A stretch of DNA of 64,000 nucleotides from Coenobita brevimanus (GCA_032717465.1 CM064732.1:21649812-21713811), one strand, 5' to 3'. Positions 49,636-61,376 are shown, counted from the stretch's first letter. Notes: a model not told the origin generated them from the sequence alone. A program made the numbers and translations.

Positions 49636-49858
49636 TCAGCAGTACGAAAGTGCGAGGGTGCAGAAGGAGAGGAGAGGAAGAAAGAGTAGGAAACGAGTAG
49701 GATGAGGAAGAAAAATAAGGAAGAGGAAGAAGGAAAGAATCGGAGATAAAAGGAGTGTGGGGGGGGAAGGAAAAAAAAGGTAAAGAAACAAGGAGAGGGT
49801 GGCTGGAGAAGGAAAAGTTCGAAGACCAAGAAGAAAGGGAAACAAGAAGAGTACATAA
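49636..49858 (+). repeat. short purine-rich block
   Basis: Same A/G skew as 47.3-49.3 kb. Confidence 0.7.
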
Positions 49859-49865
49859 GATTAAA

Positions 49866-50036
49866 TATGAAGTACAGGTTACAGGAAGCCTATTGGCCCA
49901 TGACGAGGTTATCTGTTGGAAGAAATACTAGCTCTACTAAGATCTAACCAACGTGTGAGAGAATAGGATAAAAGAGAGGAAGGCTCTCCCCCATCCACCA
50001 CATTATCCCGTAAAATCAGCAGAAAAAGGATTTTAA
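49866..50036 (-). mobile_element. L2/CR1-like 3' UTR fragment
   Basis: Matches the 3' UTR of the L2-like element at 58840-58985 in the same orientation: attggcccatg against gttggcccatg, then aggctctccccca against aggctctcccccg, then a gcagaaaaa block. Diverged; no coding part kept. Confidence 0.65.
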
Positions 50037-50289
50037 AAAAATGCTTGTTAAAAAGAACAAGAAAGGAAACTTTGTAGGATAGGTAGAAGAGGAACGACTA
50101 TGCAGTAAGTAATGTCTGTTCTACAGATCTGTAAAAGAGAGAACGTACACAATCACCGAATTTTCTCATTATTAAGCAAAGGTCTCACAATCGTCATCAT
50201 ACACTTGAACCTGGAAATAAACAAGATTCAGTTACTTATACTCGTAGCATATTGTCTGAAATTATTCGTCTACCCGAATTTTAAACATA

Positions 50290-50766
50290 TCTATAATTTT
50301 GGGGGAGGAAGTGGAGAAAGGAGAGAAGAAAGATAAAAACAAGGAAATGAAGGAGAAAAAAAAAAAGAAACATGGAAGGGAAAGAAGATGAAAATAGAGG
50401 GAGGGGCAGGAAGAGGGAATGCAGGTAGGAAAGAAAGAGGAATACGAAGCAGGGACATGAGAGAGAAGAAAGTAAAGGTGAGTAGGTAGGCATGGAGGGT
50501 GGGGAAACAAGAGTAAGGAACATAAGTAACTGGAAGAGGGAATGTAATGAGGAACGGTAAAGGAAGAAAGGAGGGGCAAAATGGAGCAAAGATAGAAAGG
50601 AACGAGACGGAAAGAAGGTAAGAAACATGGCTAAAGGTTGAAGTGGGACGAGTAAGAGGCGGGGAAAGAAGTATGGAAAAGAGAGGCAGGAGAGAAAATG
50701 AAACGTCAGAGAGAGGGATGAGAGAAGAAATTGTGGCTAAGTGTAGTAGGTACAACAAGTGGCAGG

Positions 50767-50809
<43 letters not shown>

Positions 50810-50815
50810 TTACAG
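50290..50815 (+). repeat. purine-rich block with (GA)n
   Basis: A/G-rich plus strand with a (GA)n array at about 50769-50807. Confidence 0.75.
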
Positions 50816-51154
50816 CAAGTTATAAAAGTTGTACACAAATCGGCCTAACGAGGTGAGTTGGTAGAAAGGCGTAATAAGTAATCTCAGAAATACAAGAAAA
50901 GGATAGTATAGCAAAAGGCGCTCTTCCTCATCTTTCAGATCCTCCCGCAGCATCACATAAGAAAACAATGAGAAGCAGTACATTTCATTGCACAGACAAA
51001 AAAGGTGTACTAATAATGAAGTGACTCAGCATGCAATCTGAAGGTGGTTACGTTCTAAGTCTTATATATAGAGTGTTTGGGAACACACTGGAGTACATAC
51101 GAAGTACAGAGCAGAGGATGCCCGTAACCCAAGACGACATTTCGCTCGGAAAAA

Positions 51155-51240
51155 AAATCAGATCTAACCATCGTGTGTGAGAAAACGAGACAAGAGAACG
51201 GTTTCCAGCACGACCATACCGTCCGGTGAAAAAAATAAAA
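51155..51240 (-). mobile_element. small L2/CR1-like 3' UTR fragment
   Basis: agatctaaccatcgtgtgtgag resembles agatctaaccaacgtgtgag at 49939, followed by similar spacing to a cgaccat...ccg block. Low-identity copy. Confidence 0.45.
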
Positions 51241-52005
51241 ATGAGGAATGGAGCAGAGGAACATCAAACTTGTTGGACGGAACAAGAATGAAAATTTTTA
51301 TCTAGAAATTCAGAAAAGGAAAAAGACTGCACTATGTAGAGGAGAGCGGTGATGGTTTGGACACTTTTTCAAAAATTATTTCCAAATATTCAGGTTTAAG
51401 CAGTTGTTTAATCGTGTTTATTTTTAAATGTTGCCTCATCATTTGGGTCTTCTTGATAATATCAAACCCTCAGCTCTTTTCAGTTTTGAGCTATAGTTAA
51501 CGAAACAAGTTTCTAAATCGTCCGAACCATCCCCACAGATGCTGATGGTTCTGACAGACGGGTGGGATGGTTCGGCCACATGTATTACTAGGCGCATTCT
51601 TAAAATTATGTGACTTCGACAAGGTAAAAACCAAAATTATTCAGACATTTTATTTTCCTTGAGTATTAAATTAAACTTCAGAATCCAAATGAACCTCTTC
51701 ATATTTGTTAAAAATAATATTTTAAAACTGAAATAAGCATCACCAGAATTATGGACAATTAAATGAGCCTCTTACTTTCTGCTTTAAAATTGTGTATACT
51801 TGGCCCCATTTCTCTCTCTCACTCTCTCTCTCTCTCTGGAATATTGACTTCATTTCTCACTTTCCAGGCTTCTATTTCAGATTGCAAAAGAAACTTAATC
51901 TCATTTTATCTATTTATTTCCCAATTTCTTACTGGTTGACTGACTTAAGATTTTTTAATGCATCTTGCAGCCAGGAATAGTTCGGTCACAGACGAACCAT
52001 CCCCC
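51241..52005. other. AT-rich spacer with a 12-bp inverted repeat
   Basis: Arms ccgaaccatccc (51522-51533) and gggatggttcgg (51564-51575) enclose 30 bp. The phrase gaaccatcccc recurs at about 51995-52005. No coding signal. Confidence 0.6.
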
Positions 52006-52079
52006 TCCTCAACTGTCCGAATCACCCCTCTCCTCAACTGTCCGAATCACCCCTCTCCTCATCTGTCCGAATTATCCCG
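52006..52079. repeat. 25-bp tandem repeat, three units
   Basis: Units of the form ctcctcaactgtccgaatca + cccct; the third is slightly diverged (atctgtccgaattatccc). Confidence 0.9.
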
Positions 52080-52326
52080 AATCTATATAATTAGTTGAGG
52101 TGTACCCTTATATTTCACGTAAGAGAGTTTAACATTCTTATACAGCAATATCTTCTACATGCAATGCAGATTCATCATAGCAACGCATAATTCGCTGCTT
52201 GACACATTCATGGAGGTAGAGCTTATGATATATACTCAAATTATAACATAGGAGGTGAAAAAAAAAAAAAAACATGAAATTTGACCTGCATCGAAAAGTG
52301 TGGCGTTTGTAGCTTGGAGGTTCGGT

Positions 52327-52394
52327 GTAGGAGAAGCAAACAAACTCTTGCATTTTCACGCAGAAGTAAACAAACTCTTGCATTTTCACGCAAG
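52327..52394. repeat. tandem duplication of a 28-bp unit
   Basis: The phrase caaactcttgcattttcacg occurs twice in tandem, with a gcagaagtaaa linker. Confidence 0.9.
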
Positions 52395-52880
52395 ACCTTG
52401 CGGCTCTACAGTAGGTCCCATTCCTTTATCAGAAAATGCAGTCCTAGCCATCCTACTGTCAGAATCATTACCGCTCTCTCCTAATCACTATTATACCGTA
52501 TGAGTCTTTAAAAAAAGAGTAGCCAGTCACAGAATGTTCTCAAATTAATCAATCGCGTCAAGATACACGTCTGCATGGAAAGCAAGTAATTAGTTGTAGC
52601 CTTTACTTTCGAAATTTTTTATCTAATCTACAGTTTTTCAAAGGCATTTTTTTGTAGCTTTTGCCATTGGTCCATTACGTGAGTATTAGAGTAACATTTA
52701 CCCATGCTGAAGTTGCATCTCATACTTTTGAGTTTCATTTACACACTTTCAGCCGCAGTAGGCTATCGTTCTGTATTTCAACAGTCTTTATGTCCGACAG
52801 TCGCCTGATTTTCTGAAAATTTTTGATACTTGTATTAGTTATCTTGTAAGTGATCTCTACATACATTCATACATACATAC

Positions 52881-52884
<4 letters not shown>
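52395..52884. other. AT-rich spacer, nothing recognised
   Basis: No open frame of note or repeat relation found; ends with acatac-type repeats before (AT)n. Confidence 0.4.

Positions 52885-52939
<55 letters not shown>
52885..52939. repeat. (AT)n microsatellite
   Basis: About 26 AT units directly 5' of fragment F2. Confidence 0.98.
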
Positions 52940-52941
<2 letters not shown>

Positions 52942-53062
52942 CAGGAGAGGAGTGTTGGTGGGACCTGAGGGAGATGGCAAGAGACAAATATTGGTGGAGA
53001 GAGTTCATCGAGGCCCTATGCATCCTGTGGGGTGCCACAGGAAATGATTGATTGATTGACTG
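52940..53062 (+). mobile_element. 3'-end fragment of RTE-clade family F (F2)
   Basis: About 120 bp matching the end of F1: gagttcatcgaggccctatg, gggtgccacaggaaatgat, then a (TGAT)n tail (ttgattgattgactgat). Encodes WWREFIEALCILWGATGND, cf. WWCEFIEALCIPEGATGND in F1. Confidence 0.88.
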
Positions 53063-53102
53063 ATATATATATGTATATCTATATATATATCTATCTATCT
53101 AT

Positions 53103-53192
<90 letters not shown>
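53063..53192. repeat. compound (AT)n(CT)n(AT)n microsatellite
   Basis: AT/TATC units, then about 20 CT units (53107-53148), then AT units up to the Penelope-like element. Confidence 0.97.
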
Positions 53193-53195
<3 letters not shown>

Positions 53196-53260
53196 ATCCA
53201 CAAGGAAAAGGAAACACGACATATCCCGAGCGCTTTCGTGTATTCACGTCATCAGCTGTA
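53193..53260. repeat. left PLE terminal block with hammerhead-like core
   Basis: Minus strand reads CTGATGA (53255-53249), a GTG-AATA-CAC hairpin, then GAAA (53237-53234). See the right counterpart at 61704-61766. A complete hammerhead fold was not found. Confidence 0.6.
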
Positions 53261-53294
53261 CAAAAAAAGCTTTACAGGAAATTAAAGTTGCTTA

Positions 53295-54442
53295 TTGAAA
53301 ACAGTGTGGAACAGAGATGCAAACCCAGAGTTTGTTGTTAACCTCTCCGATAAAGAACTTAACAGAAATACAGTATGTGCCCTAGGATATGGTATGGGGT
53401 TTGCATACAACCAGGAAGTGGATAGTGTTGACATTGCAAGAGCTTTCTGCAACCTTGAAAAGAAGAGTGATTTGTCTAGTGATGAGGTGAGCATTTGCAA
53501 AGGGATTGTGCATGCCTCTATGCCCATGTCTGATGTTCCTAACTCCCCTAAAAGATTTCATGATGCAATTAAGTCCCTAAAGAAAGATAATGTATTACAA
53601 ATGCTGATAAAGCCAATGTTGTAGCGATTATGAACAAAAGTGATCATTTATCTAAAATGAATGGCTTGCTTACTGATGAGGTTACTTATACGAAAATTAT
53701 AATAAAAATGAAACAGTGAATTCACAGTTCAACAAGAAACTGAAGTGTTTATTGAACGGTGATGAGGACCTCATTAAAAATCTTACATCTGTCTCTCCTT
53801 CCTTACCATATGCACGGTCTCGTCAAAACTAACAAGCATAGGAATCCTGCTAGACCCACAATTAGCTCAGTAAGTTTAGCTTCCTACAAGCTATCCAAAT
53901 GGCTAGTATCATTACTAAGTCCACTTGTTGGTACCATCTCTGAATCAAGTATAAAGAACATTGTAGATCTTGTTGATAAACTTAATTGGCTAAATGTAAA
54001 TTATGATTTTAATCTTGTAAGCTTTGTTGTAACTTCAGTATTCACCAAGGTTCCTGTTGATGATCTGTTAGAATGCGTCAAAGATTTAATGAATAACCTT
54101 TCTTTGCCTGTCTCTGAAACAACATTTATTGAGTTGATAAAACTTTGTATCAAAGACTGTAAATTCGAATTTAATGGAGGATACTACTCTCAGAAATTTG
54201 GTATGGCAGTGGGCAACCACTTCTCACCCGTTCTCAGTAATCTTTATGTGGAATTTTTGGAGAAAAGATTACTTAGTAACATTCTGCCTAAGGAGGCAGT
54301 GTGGTTAGATATGTCGATGATTCCCCTGCTGAACAATTTAGTATCTTCCTTATAATTCACAGTGGAACATGAAAATGAAGGAAAACTACCATTCTTAGAA
54401 TGCACTGTTCACCGAGCAAGGAATGGATTTAGGTTCAGTACC
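53295..54442 (+). pseudogene. PLE reverse transcriptase, N-terminal part, broken
   Basis: Frame 53295-53624 is the N-terminal domain (NLSDKELNRNTVCALGYGMGF, cf. the usual LS..E...L..GL.F). A frameshift near 53605 is followed by KADNVAIMNKSDHLSKM. Frame 53759-54355 holds MHGLVKTNKHRNPARPTIS (GLPK-type motif), FVVTSVFTKVPVDDLLEC and FGMAVGNHFSPVLSNLYVEF. The catalytic RYVDD is present at 54307-54321 but one frame away from the preceding segment, so a frameshift lies just before it. Coding resumes with VEHENEGKLPFLEC and HRARNGFRFS, then is cut by element H. Confidence 0.9.
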
Positions 54443-54459
54443 CCCCTGTGGCGGGGGGG

Positions 54460-54513
54460 ACACAACCTGGCCGCACTATGGGGTGGTACTACTACTCTGC
54501 GGCCAGGTTGTGT
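54460..54513 (+). promoter_or_regulatory. perfect hairpin in the 5' leader of element H
   Basis: acacaacctggccgca (54460-54475) and tgcggccaggttgtgt (54498-54513) are perfect 16-bp inverted arms around a 22-base loop. At the very 5' end of the element it could be an RNA structure in the transcript. Confidence 0.85.
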
Positions 54514-54680
54514 TAGGAAGAATACTGCCACCGTATTCCCTGCGTGTCGTAAAAGGCGACTAAAAGGGGCGGGGTGAGGGGACTAGGGACCCCCTCCTCT
54601 GTTTTTTAGTTCCTAAAACGAGACAGGCCAGAGAAAGGGATAGGGGATGGAGTTATCCCCGTACCCTGAAGATTGGGTCT

Positions 54681-57584
54681 ATGAATGTGCGTGGATGTAG
54701 TACAATTGAGGCTAAAAGGGAGGAGATTGGGAGAATGTTTGTGAGAAGAAAGTTGGATGTGTTAGCTTTGAGTGAAACGAAGATGAAAGGGAAGGGGGAA
54801 TCTATGTTTGGAAGTGTGAATGGAAGATTGTCAGGTGTTGATAGAGGAAGGGCAAGAGAAGGTGTGGCCTTGTTAGTAAGTCCGGAAGTACAGCAGTGTG
54901 TGATTGAATGGAAGGAGGTGTCATCGAGACTGATGTGGGTGAAAGCGAAATTTGAACGTGAGTTGTGGGTGTTTGTGAGTGCATATGGGCCTGGTAGTAA
55001 AAGGGATGAACAAGAGAGGGAGTCTTTCTGGAATGATGTTGATGAGTGTCTGCAGAGTTTTGGAGCGAATGTGAATGTGGTAATGATGGGAGATCTGAAT
55101 GCTAGAGTGGGAAATGTAGCAGTTGAAGGCGTAGTTGGTATGCATGGTGTGCCTGGAAGAAATGAAAATGGGGAACGAATGATAGCGATGTGTGTTGAGC
55201 GAGAGATGGTGATTGGGAATACGCTGTTTGAGAAGAAAGATATTTATAAGTATACATGGGTGAGACAGGAGGGTGGAAGGGTTGTTGATAGAGCCTTGAT
55301 GGACTATGTGATTATGTCTAGGAATGTAATAGGAAGATTGTTGGATGTGAGAGTTCTGAGAGGGGAGGGTGGAGGTATGTCTGACCACTACCTGGTGGAG
55401 GGAAAGTTAAGAGTAGGTAAGAGATGGGTGAGAGCTAGGAGGGTTAGGTGTGGCAGGGAGGTTTTGAAAGTGAGTGAGTTGGATAAAAGAGAGAAAAAGA
55501 TAGAGTATCAGGAGAAATTGAAAGATGAGTGGAACGCAGTGAAAGATCGGGAAAATGGCAGCGTGGAGGAGGAATGGCAGTTGTTTAAGAGTGCTGTGGT
55601 GGGGCATGCAGAAGAGGTGTGTGGTGTGAGACGTGTGGGTGGTGGTGTAAGAAAAGGAAGTGGATGGTGGTGCGAGGAAGTAAGTATGGCTGTGGCTGAG
55701 AAGAGACGGGCATATGAAGTGTGGCTGCAGAAGAAGGATGAGATGTCATATGAAAGGTATAAGGAAAAGAGGAACAGAGCGAGAAGGGCTGTGCGTGATG
55801 CTAAAGTGGCAGCAGATGAGAGGTGGGGTAGGCGGCTGACAGAGAATTTTCAACAGAATAAGAATATGTTTTGGAAGGAGGTGAAAAGAGTGCGAAAGGG
55901 AGAGTCTGGGAAGGAAGAACGAGTAAAAGCAGAGGATGGAAGGATGTTAATTGAGATGGATCCAGTAAGGAAGAGATGGGCAGAGTATTTTGAAAGATTG
56001 TTAAATGTAGAGGAGGAAAGGGTGGCTGAGATTGTGGCGGATGGAAGGGTGCAAGGAATAAATGTGTTGGGAGAGTTGAATGATTCTTTGATCACGAAGG
56101 AAGAAGTGGAGAAGGCAGTAAAGGATATGAAAACAGGGAAAGCTGCAGGTATGGATGGGTGTGCTGTGGAATGCCTGAAGGGTGGTGGAGTGACTATTGT
56201 TGACTGGTTAGTAAGATTGTTGAATGTGTGCTTTGAGAAAGGTATGGTGCCAATTGACTGGGCAAGTGCTTGTGTGGTCCCGTTGTATAAAGGCAAGGGC
56301 GATAAGTATGAATGTACTAGCTTTAGGGGTATAAGTCTGTTGAGTGTTGTAGGTAAAGTGTATGGTAGAGTGTTAATTATGAGAGTTAGAGAGGGTACAG
56401 AGGGAGTGATTAGTGATGAGCAGTGTGGCTTTAGGAGAGGAGGGGATGCGTTGATCAGGTGTTTGCTGTGAGACAAGTGTGTGAAAAGTATTTGTGAAAG
56501 GCAAGGATGTGTTTTGGGCATTTATGGATTTAGAGAAAGCATATGATAGAATTGATAGGGAGGCTTTGTGGACTGTTTTAAGATTGTATGGACTTGATGG
56601 TAGGTTACTAAAAGGGGTGAAAAGTTTTTATGTAAATAGTAGAGCGTGTGTAAGAGTGGGAAATGCTGTGAGTGATTGGTTTCCCGTGAGAGTGGGGCTG
56701 CGACAGGGATGTGTGATGTCGCCTTGGTTGTTTAATATTTACATGGATGGTGTTGTAAGGGAGGTGAATGCAAGAGTTTTAGGTGGTCTGAGTCTGGTAA
56801 ATGTTGATGGAGGAGAGTGGAATCTGAAGCAGCTGCTGTTTGCAGATGATACTGCACTGGTGACTGATTCAGAGAGATTGAGACAGTTGGTAGAGGAGTT
56901 TGGAAGGGTGTGTGAAAGGAGGAAATTGAAAGTAAATGAAAATAAGAGTAAAGTGATGAAGTGCACGAGGTTGATAGATGGTAGGGGGATGAATATAGTT
57001 TTGAATGGTGAGTTGCTTGAGGAGGTAGATTGTTTTAAATATCTAGGGTCACATGTTGCTGTGGATGGAAGAATAGATGCAGAAGTGAAGTTTGGAAGAA
57101 ATGAAGTAGGAAAGGTGCTGGGAGGAATGAAAAAAGTGTTTAAATGTCGTTCGCTTAGAATGGATGTAAAGAGAAGGCTGTATGAGGGTGTTGTGGTACC
57201 GACTGCATTATATGGGGCTGAAACATGGAATGTGGGTGTAGCAGAGAGGAAAAGTTTGAATGTAATGGAGATGAGATGTCTGTGGAGTATGTGTGGAGCG
57301 ACGCGTATGGATCGAGTGCGAAATGATGAAGTGTGAAGGAGAACTGGAGTTGTTCGGGAGATGGCTGGTAGAGTTGAGCAGAGGGTGTTGCAATGGTTTG
57401 GGCATATGGAGAGAATGGATAATGAACGATTGGTGAAAAAGATAACTAGATCTGATGTGAGAGGTGTAAGGCTGAGAGGGAGACCACGAATAGGATGGAT
57501 GGACAGTGTGAAGAGAGCGCTGGATGCAAGAGGGATGTCTGTTGAGCAAGGAAGAGTGGCTGTGCATGACAGAAATAAATAGAG
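54681..57584 (+). pseudogene. element H ORF: endonuclease-RT, three disruptions
   Basis: ATG at 54681 (MNVRGCSTIEAKREEIG). Endonuclease: LALSETKMKG, VVMMGDLNARVGNV, SDHYLVEGKL. RT: KTGKAAGMDGCAVECL, YECTSFRGISLLSVVGKVYG, DEQCGFRRG, then a double frame change at about 56450-56500. Next come WAFMDLEKAYDRIDREAL, GLRQGCVMSPWLFNIYMDG, LLFADDTALVTDSE and FKYLGSHVAVDG. A TGA at 57334-57336 replaces a likely CGA in RVRNDEV(R)RRTG. The C-terminal domain ends RVLQWFGHMERMDNER and RGRPRIGWMDSVKRAL. About 965 codons in all; the open parts are 54681-56471, 56494-57336 and 57361-57582. Confidence 0.92.
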
Positions 57585-57929
57585 AGAAATTGTGAATGAA
57601 TAACTGATGACGCAGCCCTGAGGGGATATTCTCCCGCATTTGGTCTGATCAGGTAGTCAAGTCAGGTGCGGGTAAGGGGATGGGTCTGTTATGATGTGGC
57701 AGGGGTAAACCAGTTCTGCTGTCGGGCCCTGCTGCGGATGTCACTGATTGCATTGCGCAGTTGACCCTTGTGCGGTGTGATGCGGTGAGGATCTGTCCGT
57801 TCTCCCCTTTGGGGCTAAGATGCGAATGAATGTGTTTGAATGGATGAGTAAATGGAGAGTGAGTCGTCCTGTCTCGGCTACCTCCCTTTCCTTGGGGGAA
57901 GCAGCCTAGGTATATAGATAGATAGATAG
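57585..57929 (+). other. 3' UTR and (TAGA)n tail of element H
   Basis: 340 bp with no coding, ending agcctaggtatatagatag and further gata units. The tail type matches the 3' ends at 6011, 18876 and 39414. Confidence 0.85.
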
Positions 57930-58655
57930 ACCTACAGAATGCCCACTTATGTTTGTGCGTACATTCATTTTTATTCTGCTCATCAGGATAAAGTCAAACT
58001 GTCAGTGTTTTCTATGTGTCTACGTGCTCTTCGAATCTGTAGTCCGGAATTCATTAATGTGGAACTTGGAAATATCTACGATATTGCAGCCAAATTAAAG
58101 TACCCCAAAACCTTCATAGATAAAGCTTTCAACCAAGCAAGGAAAACCTTCTATAGGACAGTCCCATTGCCTTCTCATGACAAAACGAATCTCCTAATTT
58201 TACCATACAGTGAGAAATTTTTCATAGTTCCTCAACTGATGAAAAGGTGGAATGTAAATGTGGTGTTCAATAACTCTTGTACAGTGAAGAAGAGGTTGAT
58301 TAAGAATTTACCTGATAATTCAAGTGGCTACATTTACAAAATACCATGTAAAGAGTCCAACAAGTTTTATGTAGGGCAGACAGGAGAAGAACTAAATGCT
58401 AGAATCAAACAACATAAGTATAGTGTTAGGACAGGACAAACATCAAATGATTTATTTGTGCATATGAGATATGAGAATCACTGTATAGGTTGGGATAATG
58501 CCTCCTCAATTTTGTTTTGTAAATCTGTTGATAACAGGAACATCATTGATTCCAATGTAATCAAGAACACAGAGTCCGATAATATGAACCTGACGACTGG
58601 GATATACGACAAATTCATCACAGGGAAAATATGTAACCTAGTTAAGATCACTTAG
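57930..58655 (+). pseudogene. PLE RT C-terminus and GIY-YIG endonuclease
   Basis: Resumes at YRMPTYVCAYIHFYSAHQDK and continues as an open frame (from 57939) to TAG at 58653. The RT thumb/linker includes FIDKAFNQARKTFYRT. The endonuclease has SGYIYKIPCKES and KFYVGQTGEELNARIKQHK (Y-Y pair as G-Y-I-Y...Y-V-G, conserved Arg in LNARI, Lys/His following) and ends with the HCIGWDNASSI block. This nuclease nicks the target for priming. The segment itself is intact; the ORF is broken upstream. Confidence 0.93.
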
Positions 58656-58808
58656 TCTGATCTCGTTTGAATTTTGTTTTCCCCCCTTTATTATATAAAC
58701 ACACACCTGTACCTGACGGGAATTGTATAACGGTGTGTATGCATCTGCAATTCTGGTTGTAGACTGCGTTATACTGTACGTATAATCCTTAATATGCTCT
58801 TTGTCTAG
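58656..58808 (+). other. PLE 3' UTR
   Basis: 150 bp following the PLE stop, up to the L2-like 3' end. Contains a C-run and TATATAAA-like text but nothing diagnostic. Confidence 0.5.
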
Positions 58809-61110
58809 GTTTATAAGAATATAAGAACTTAAGAAGAGAGGATAACTACAGTAGGCCGGTTGGCCCATGCTAGGCAGCTCCTAGAAGAGTAACTGAACTA
58901 CTAGAATGAGATAAGGACAGCAAAGAAGAAGGCTCTCCCCCGCCCTCCAAACTCTCCAGCCAAAGCCGGCAGAAAAAAGTCAGAAAGAACATCATGCAAT
59001 ATAGAAAAACTGCAGTGGACATTTTATATGAGAGTGTGAAAGGAGAATAGAGACTACCATAGGGTAACCTGAGAAGGAAAAAGTATGATTTAGTATTGGT
59101 TATAAGATTTGTTTTTTCTATACCCACCTCTTATTTGTCATATGCTTATCCAGCCTATGCTTGAAACACTCAGTGGAAGAGGCAGCAACTACTTTACTAG
59201 GTAGCTTATTCCATTCGTCTACTACTCTATTATCAAACCAATTTTTACCTATTTACTTACTGAAACGGAATTATTCTAGTCTGAAACCATTACTTCTAGT
59301 TCTATCCTGTATGCTTACTTTAAGTACCTTGCTAATATCTCCCTTATTTATATCCTTCATCCACTTAAACACCTCAGTTAAGTCTTTCCTTACTCTACGC
59401 CTCTCTAGTGAGTGCAGACTTAGTCTTTTCAGTCTGTCTTCAGATGACAGGTTCCGAACGTCATGTATCAGTTTTGTCATTCTTCTTTGTACATTTTCCA
59501 ACGATTAAATATCCATTCTATAGTAAGGACACCAAAATTGTACCGCTTAATCTAAGTGTGGCCTTACTAATGCTACCGTAGATAAAGTTGCAGTACTACT
59601 TTTGATGACCTATTGCTCGCGCTTCTCGAAATAAATCCTAGGACCCTATTTGCTTTACTTTTCGCCTTAATGCACTTTTGCCTTGGTTTGAGGTCGTTGC
59701 TAACCATAACTCCTAGATCTCTCTCGCATTCCAATTTCCTAATTTCTTTCTTGCTAATTTCTTTGCCTACGTTAAGTACTTTACATTTTTCAACGTTAAA
59801 TTCCATTTGCCAAGTTTTAGACCATTTGGACAATATATCGAGGTCCTTTTGTAAGTTATGGCAATCGTCAGTCGAGTTAATGATACGCCCTATTTTTGTA
59901 TCGTCGGCAAATTTGCTGATACTGCTAGTGATTCCTAAGTCTAGATCATTTATATATATAATAAATAATAAGGTACTGAGTACTGAACCCTGTGGTACAC
60001 CGTTAGTTACTAATCCCCAATCCGACTTAGTTCCATTTATTAATACTCACTGCTTTCGTCCTTTCAGCCAGGATTCTATCCATTTTAAGATATCGCCGTC
60101 TATACCGTGTGTTCAAACCTTTCTAACTAACCTTTCGTGTGGGACCCTATCAAAAGCTTTACTAAAGTCCAGATAAGTAATATCGTAAGCTTTATCGCTA
60201 TTTACTTCCTCATAGACCTCCGAGAATAATGACAAGTTTGTGAGACAGGATCGTCCTTGCCTGCATCCGTGCTGACTTTCGTTTATAAAGTTAAATCTTT
60301 CTAAGTGTTCTCTAATCTTATTTGCCAAAATTGACTCAAACATTTTTTCCTACTATTGATGTTAGACTTATCGGACGATAACTGGACGCAGCTGATTTAT
60401 CTCCCTTTTTAAAAATGGGTATTACGTTTGTGGTCTTCCACGCCTCTGGAACTTCTGAAACTAAAGAGTCATTAAATAACGTTAAAAGTGGCTGACATAA
60501 TTCTTCTTTGATTTCTTTTAATAATTTTTGCCTATATATCGTCCGGACCTGGCGATTTTTGAGGTTTTAACTTATTAATTTGTTTCAATATGTCCTCCTA
60601 ACTCTTGGTTCTTTTACTAACATTATTTCCGTATTATCATCGTAAATATTTGCTGGTTCAGGGACCAGGTCTCGATTTTCCTTGGTGAATACTGATATGA
60701 AGTAATTATTTAGGATGAAGCACATTCCTTTATCTTCACTAGTAATGTCACATGATTCTGTTGTGAGTGGTCCAATCCTATTTCTATTTTTCGTACGGTA
60801 CATTTGATAAAACCCCTTAGGGTTTTCTTTCGATTCACTAGCAACCTTAATTTCATAACATCTCTTTGCTTTCCATATCTCCCTCTTTACCTTCCTATTT
60901 AAGATCGCGTATCGGTTACGTAAGTGTTCCTCTCCACGTTTTATTTTTCTGTATATTCCTTTCCATTCGCCTATGAGAGGTTTTAATCTGTTGTTTAACC
61001 ATCTTGATGCTGAATTATTCGTTCTAAACGGTTCTGAAGGAATATATCTATCTTGGCCTCGGTACATTATATTTACTAGCTCGTTATATATCTCACTGGC
61101 CGAACGTATG
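58809..61110 (-). mobile_element. 5'-truncated L2/CR1-like retrotransposon
   Basis: Minus strand; 3' end at the left with the terminal phrase ttcttatattcttataaa (58809-58826), typical of L2-like short repeated tails. 3' UTR of 330 bp, then coding from LDKHMTNKRWV back through RT to a linker at about 61110. No endonuclease is present. Related 3' UTR fragments lie at 49.87 and 51.16 kb and a coding fragment at 61.87-62.10 kb. Confidence 0.87.
59110..61110 (-). pseudogene. L2/CR1-like reverse transcriptase, broken
   Basis: From 61110 downward: SASRWLNNRLKPLIGEWKGI linker (60585-61067), a stop after EPRVRRTY, RT finger text degraded near 60380-60560, then FNFINESQHGCRQGRSCLTN and TYLDFSKAFDRVPHERLV (60113-60343). 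The palm with the ADD box is split (tKIGRI-type text near 59890), then WQMEFNVEKCKVLNVGKE and ERDLGVMVSNDLKPRQKC (59573-59833). C-terminal VQRRMTKLIHDVRNLSSEDR lies at 59271-59501. At least six breaks. Confidence 0.87.
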
Positions 61111-61324
61111 CTTGGTGTATACGTTTGTGTTTGCTTATGAAAGTTCGTATGTGGCTGGGTTCATTACATATATAGTATACGACTGGGTAAGTAATTGTAT
61201 AAGTATTTTTTTTTTTACATGAATCATTTTTTATGTACCTATAATACATATGCATATGTTTAATCACATTATTTATATGTGCAATTGTCCACTAAACATG
61301 ACTGTCTTTGTTTTAGTTGCAAAA

Positions 61325-61376
<52 letters not shown>

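Larger units (their letters stand above)
54443..57929 (+). mobile_element. nearly complete RTE-like retrotransposon H inserted in the PLE ORF
   Basis: Starts after a C-run at 54443 and ends in (TAGA)n at 57912-57930. PLE coding stops at FRFS (54439) and resumes with YRMPTYVC (57932), so H is a clean insertion. The trinucleotide acc at 54440-54442 and 57930-57932 may be the target duplication. Layout: 240-bp leader with a 16-bp-arm hairpin and the gcgactaaaagggg block, one long ORF (endonuclease, RT, C-terminal domain), 340-bp 3' UTR. Related to, but distinct from, copies 1 and 2. Confidence 0.92.
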
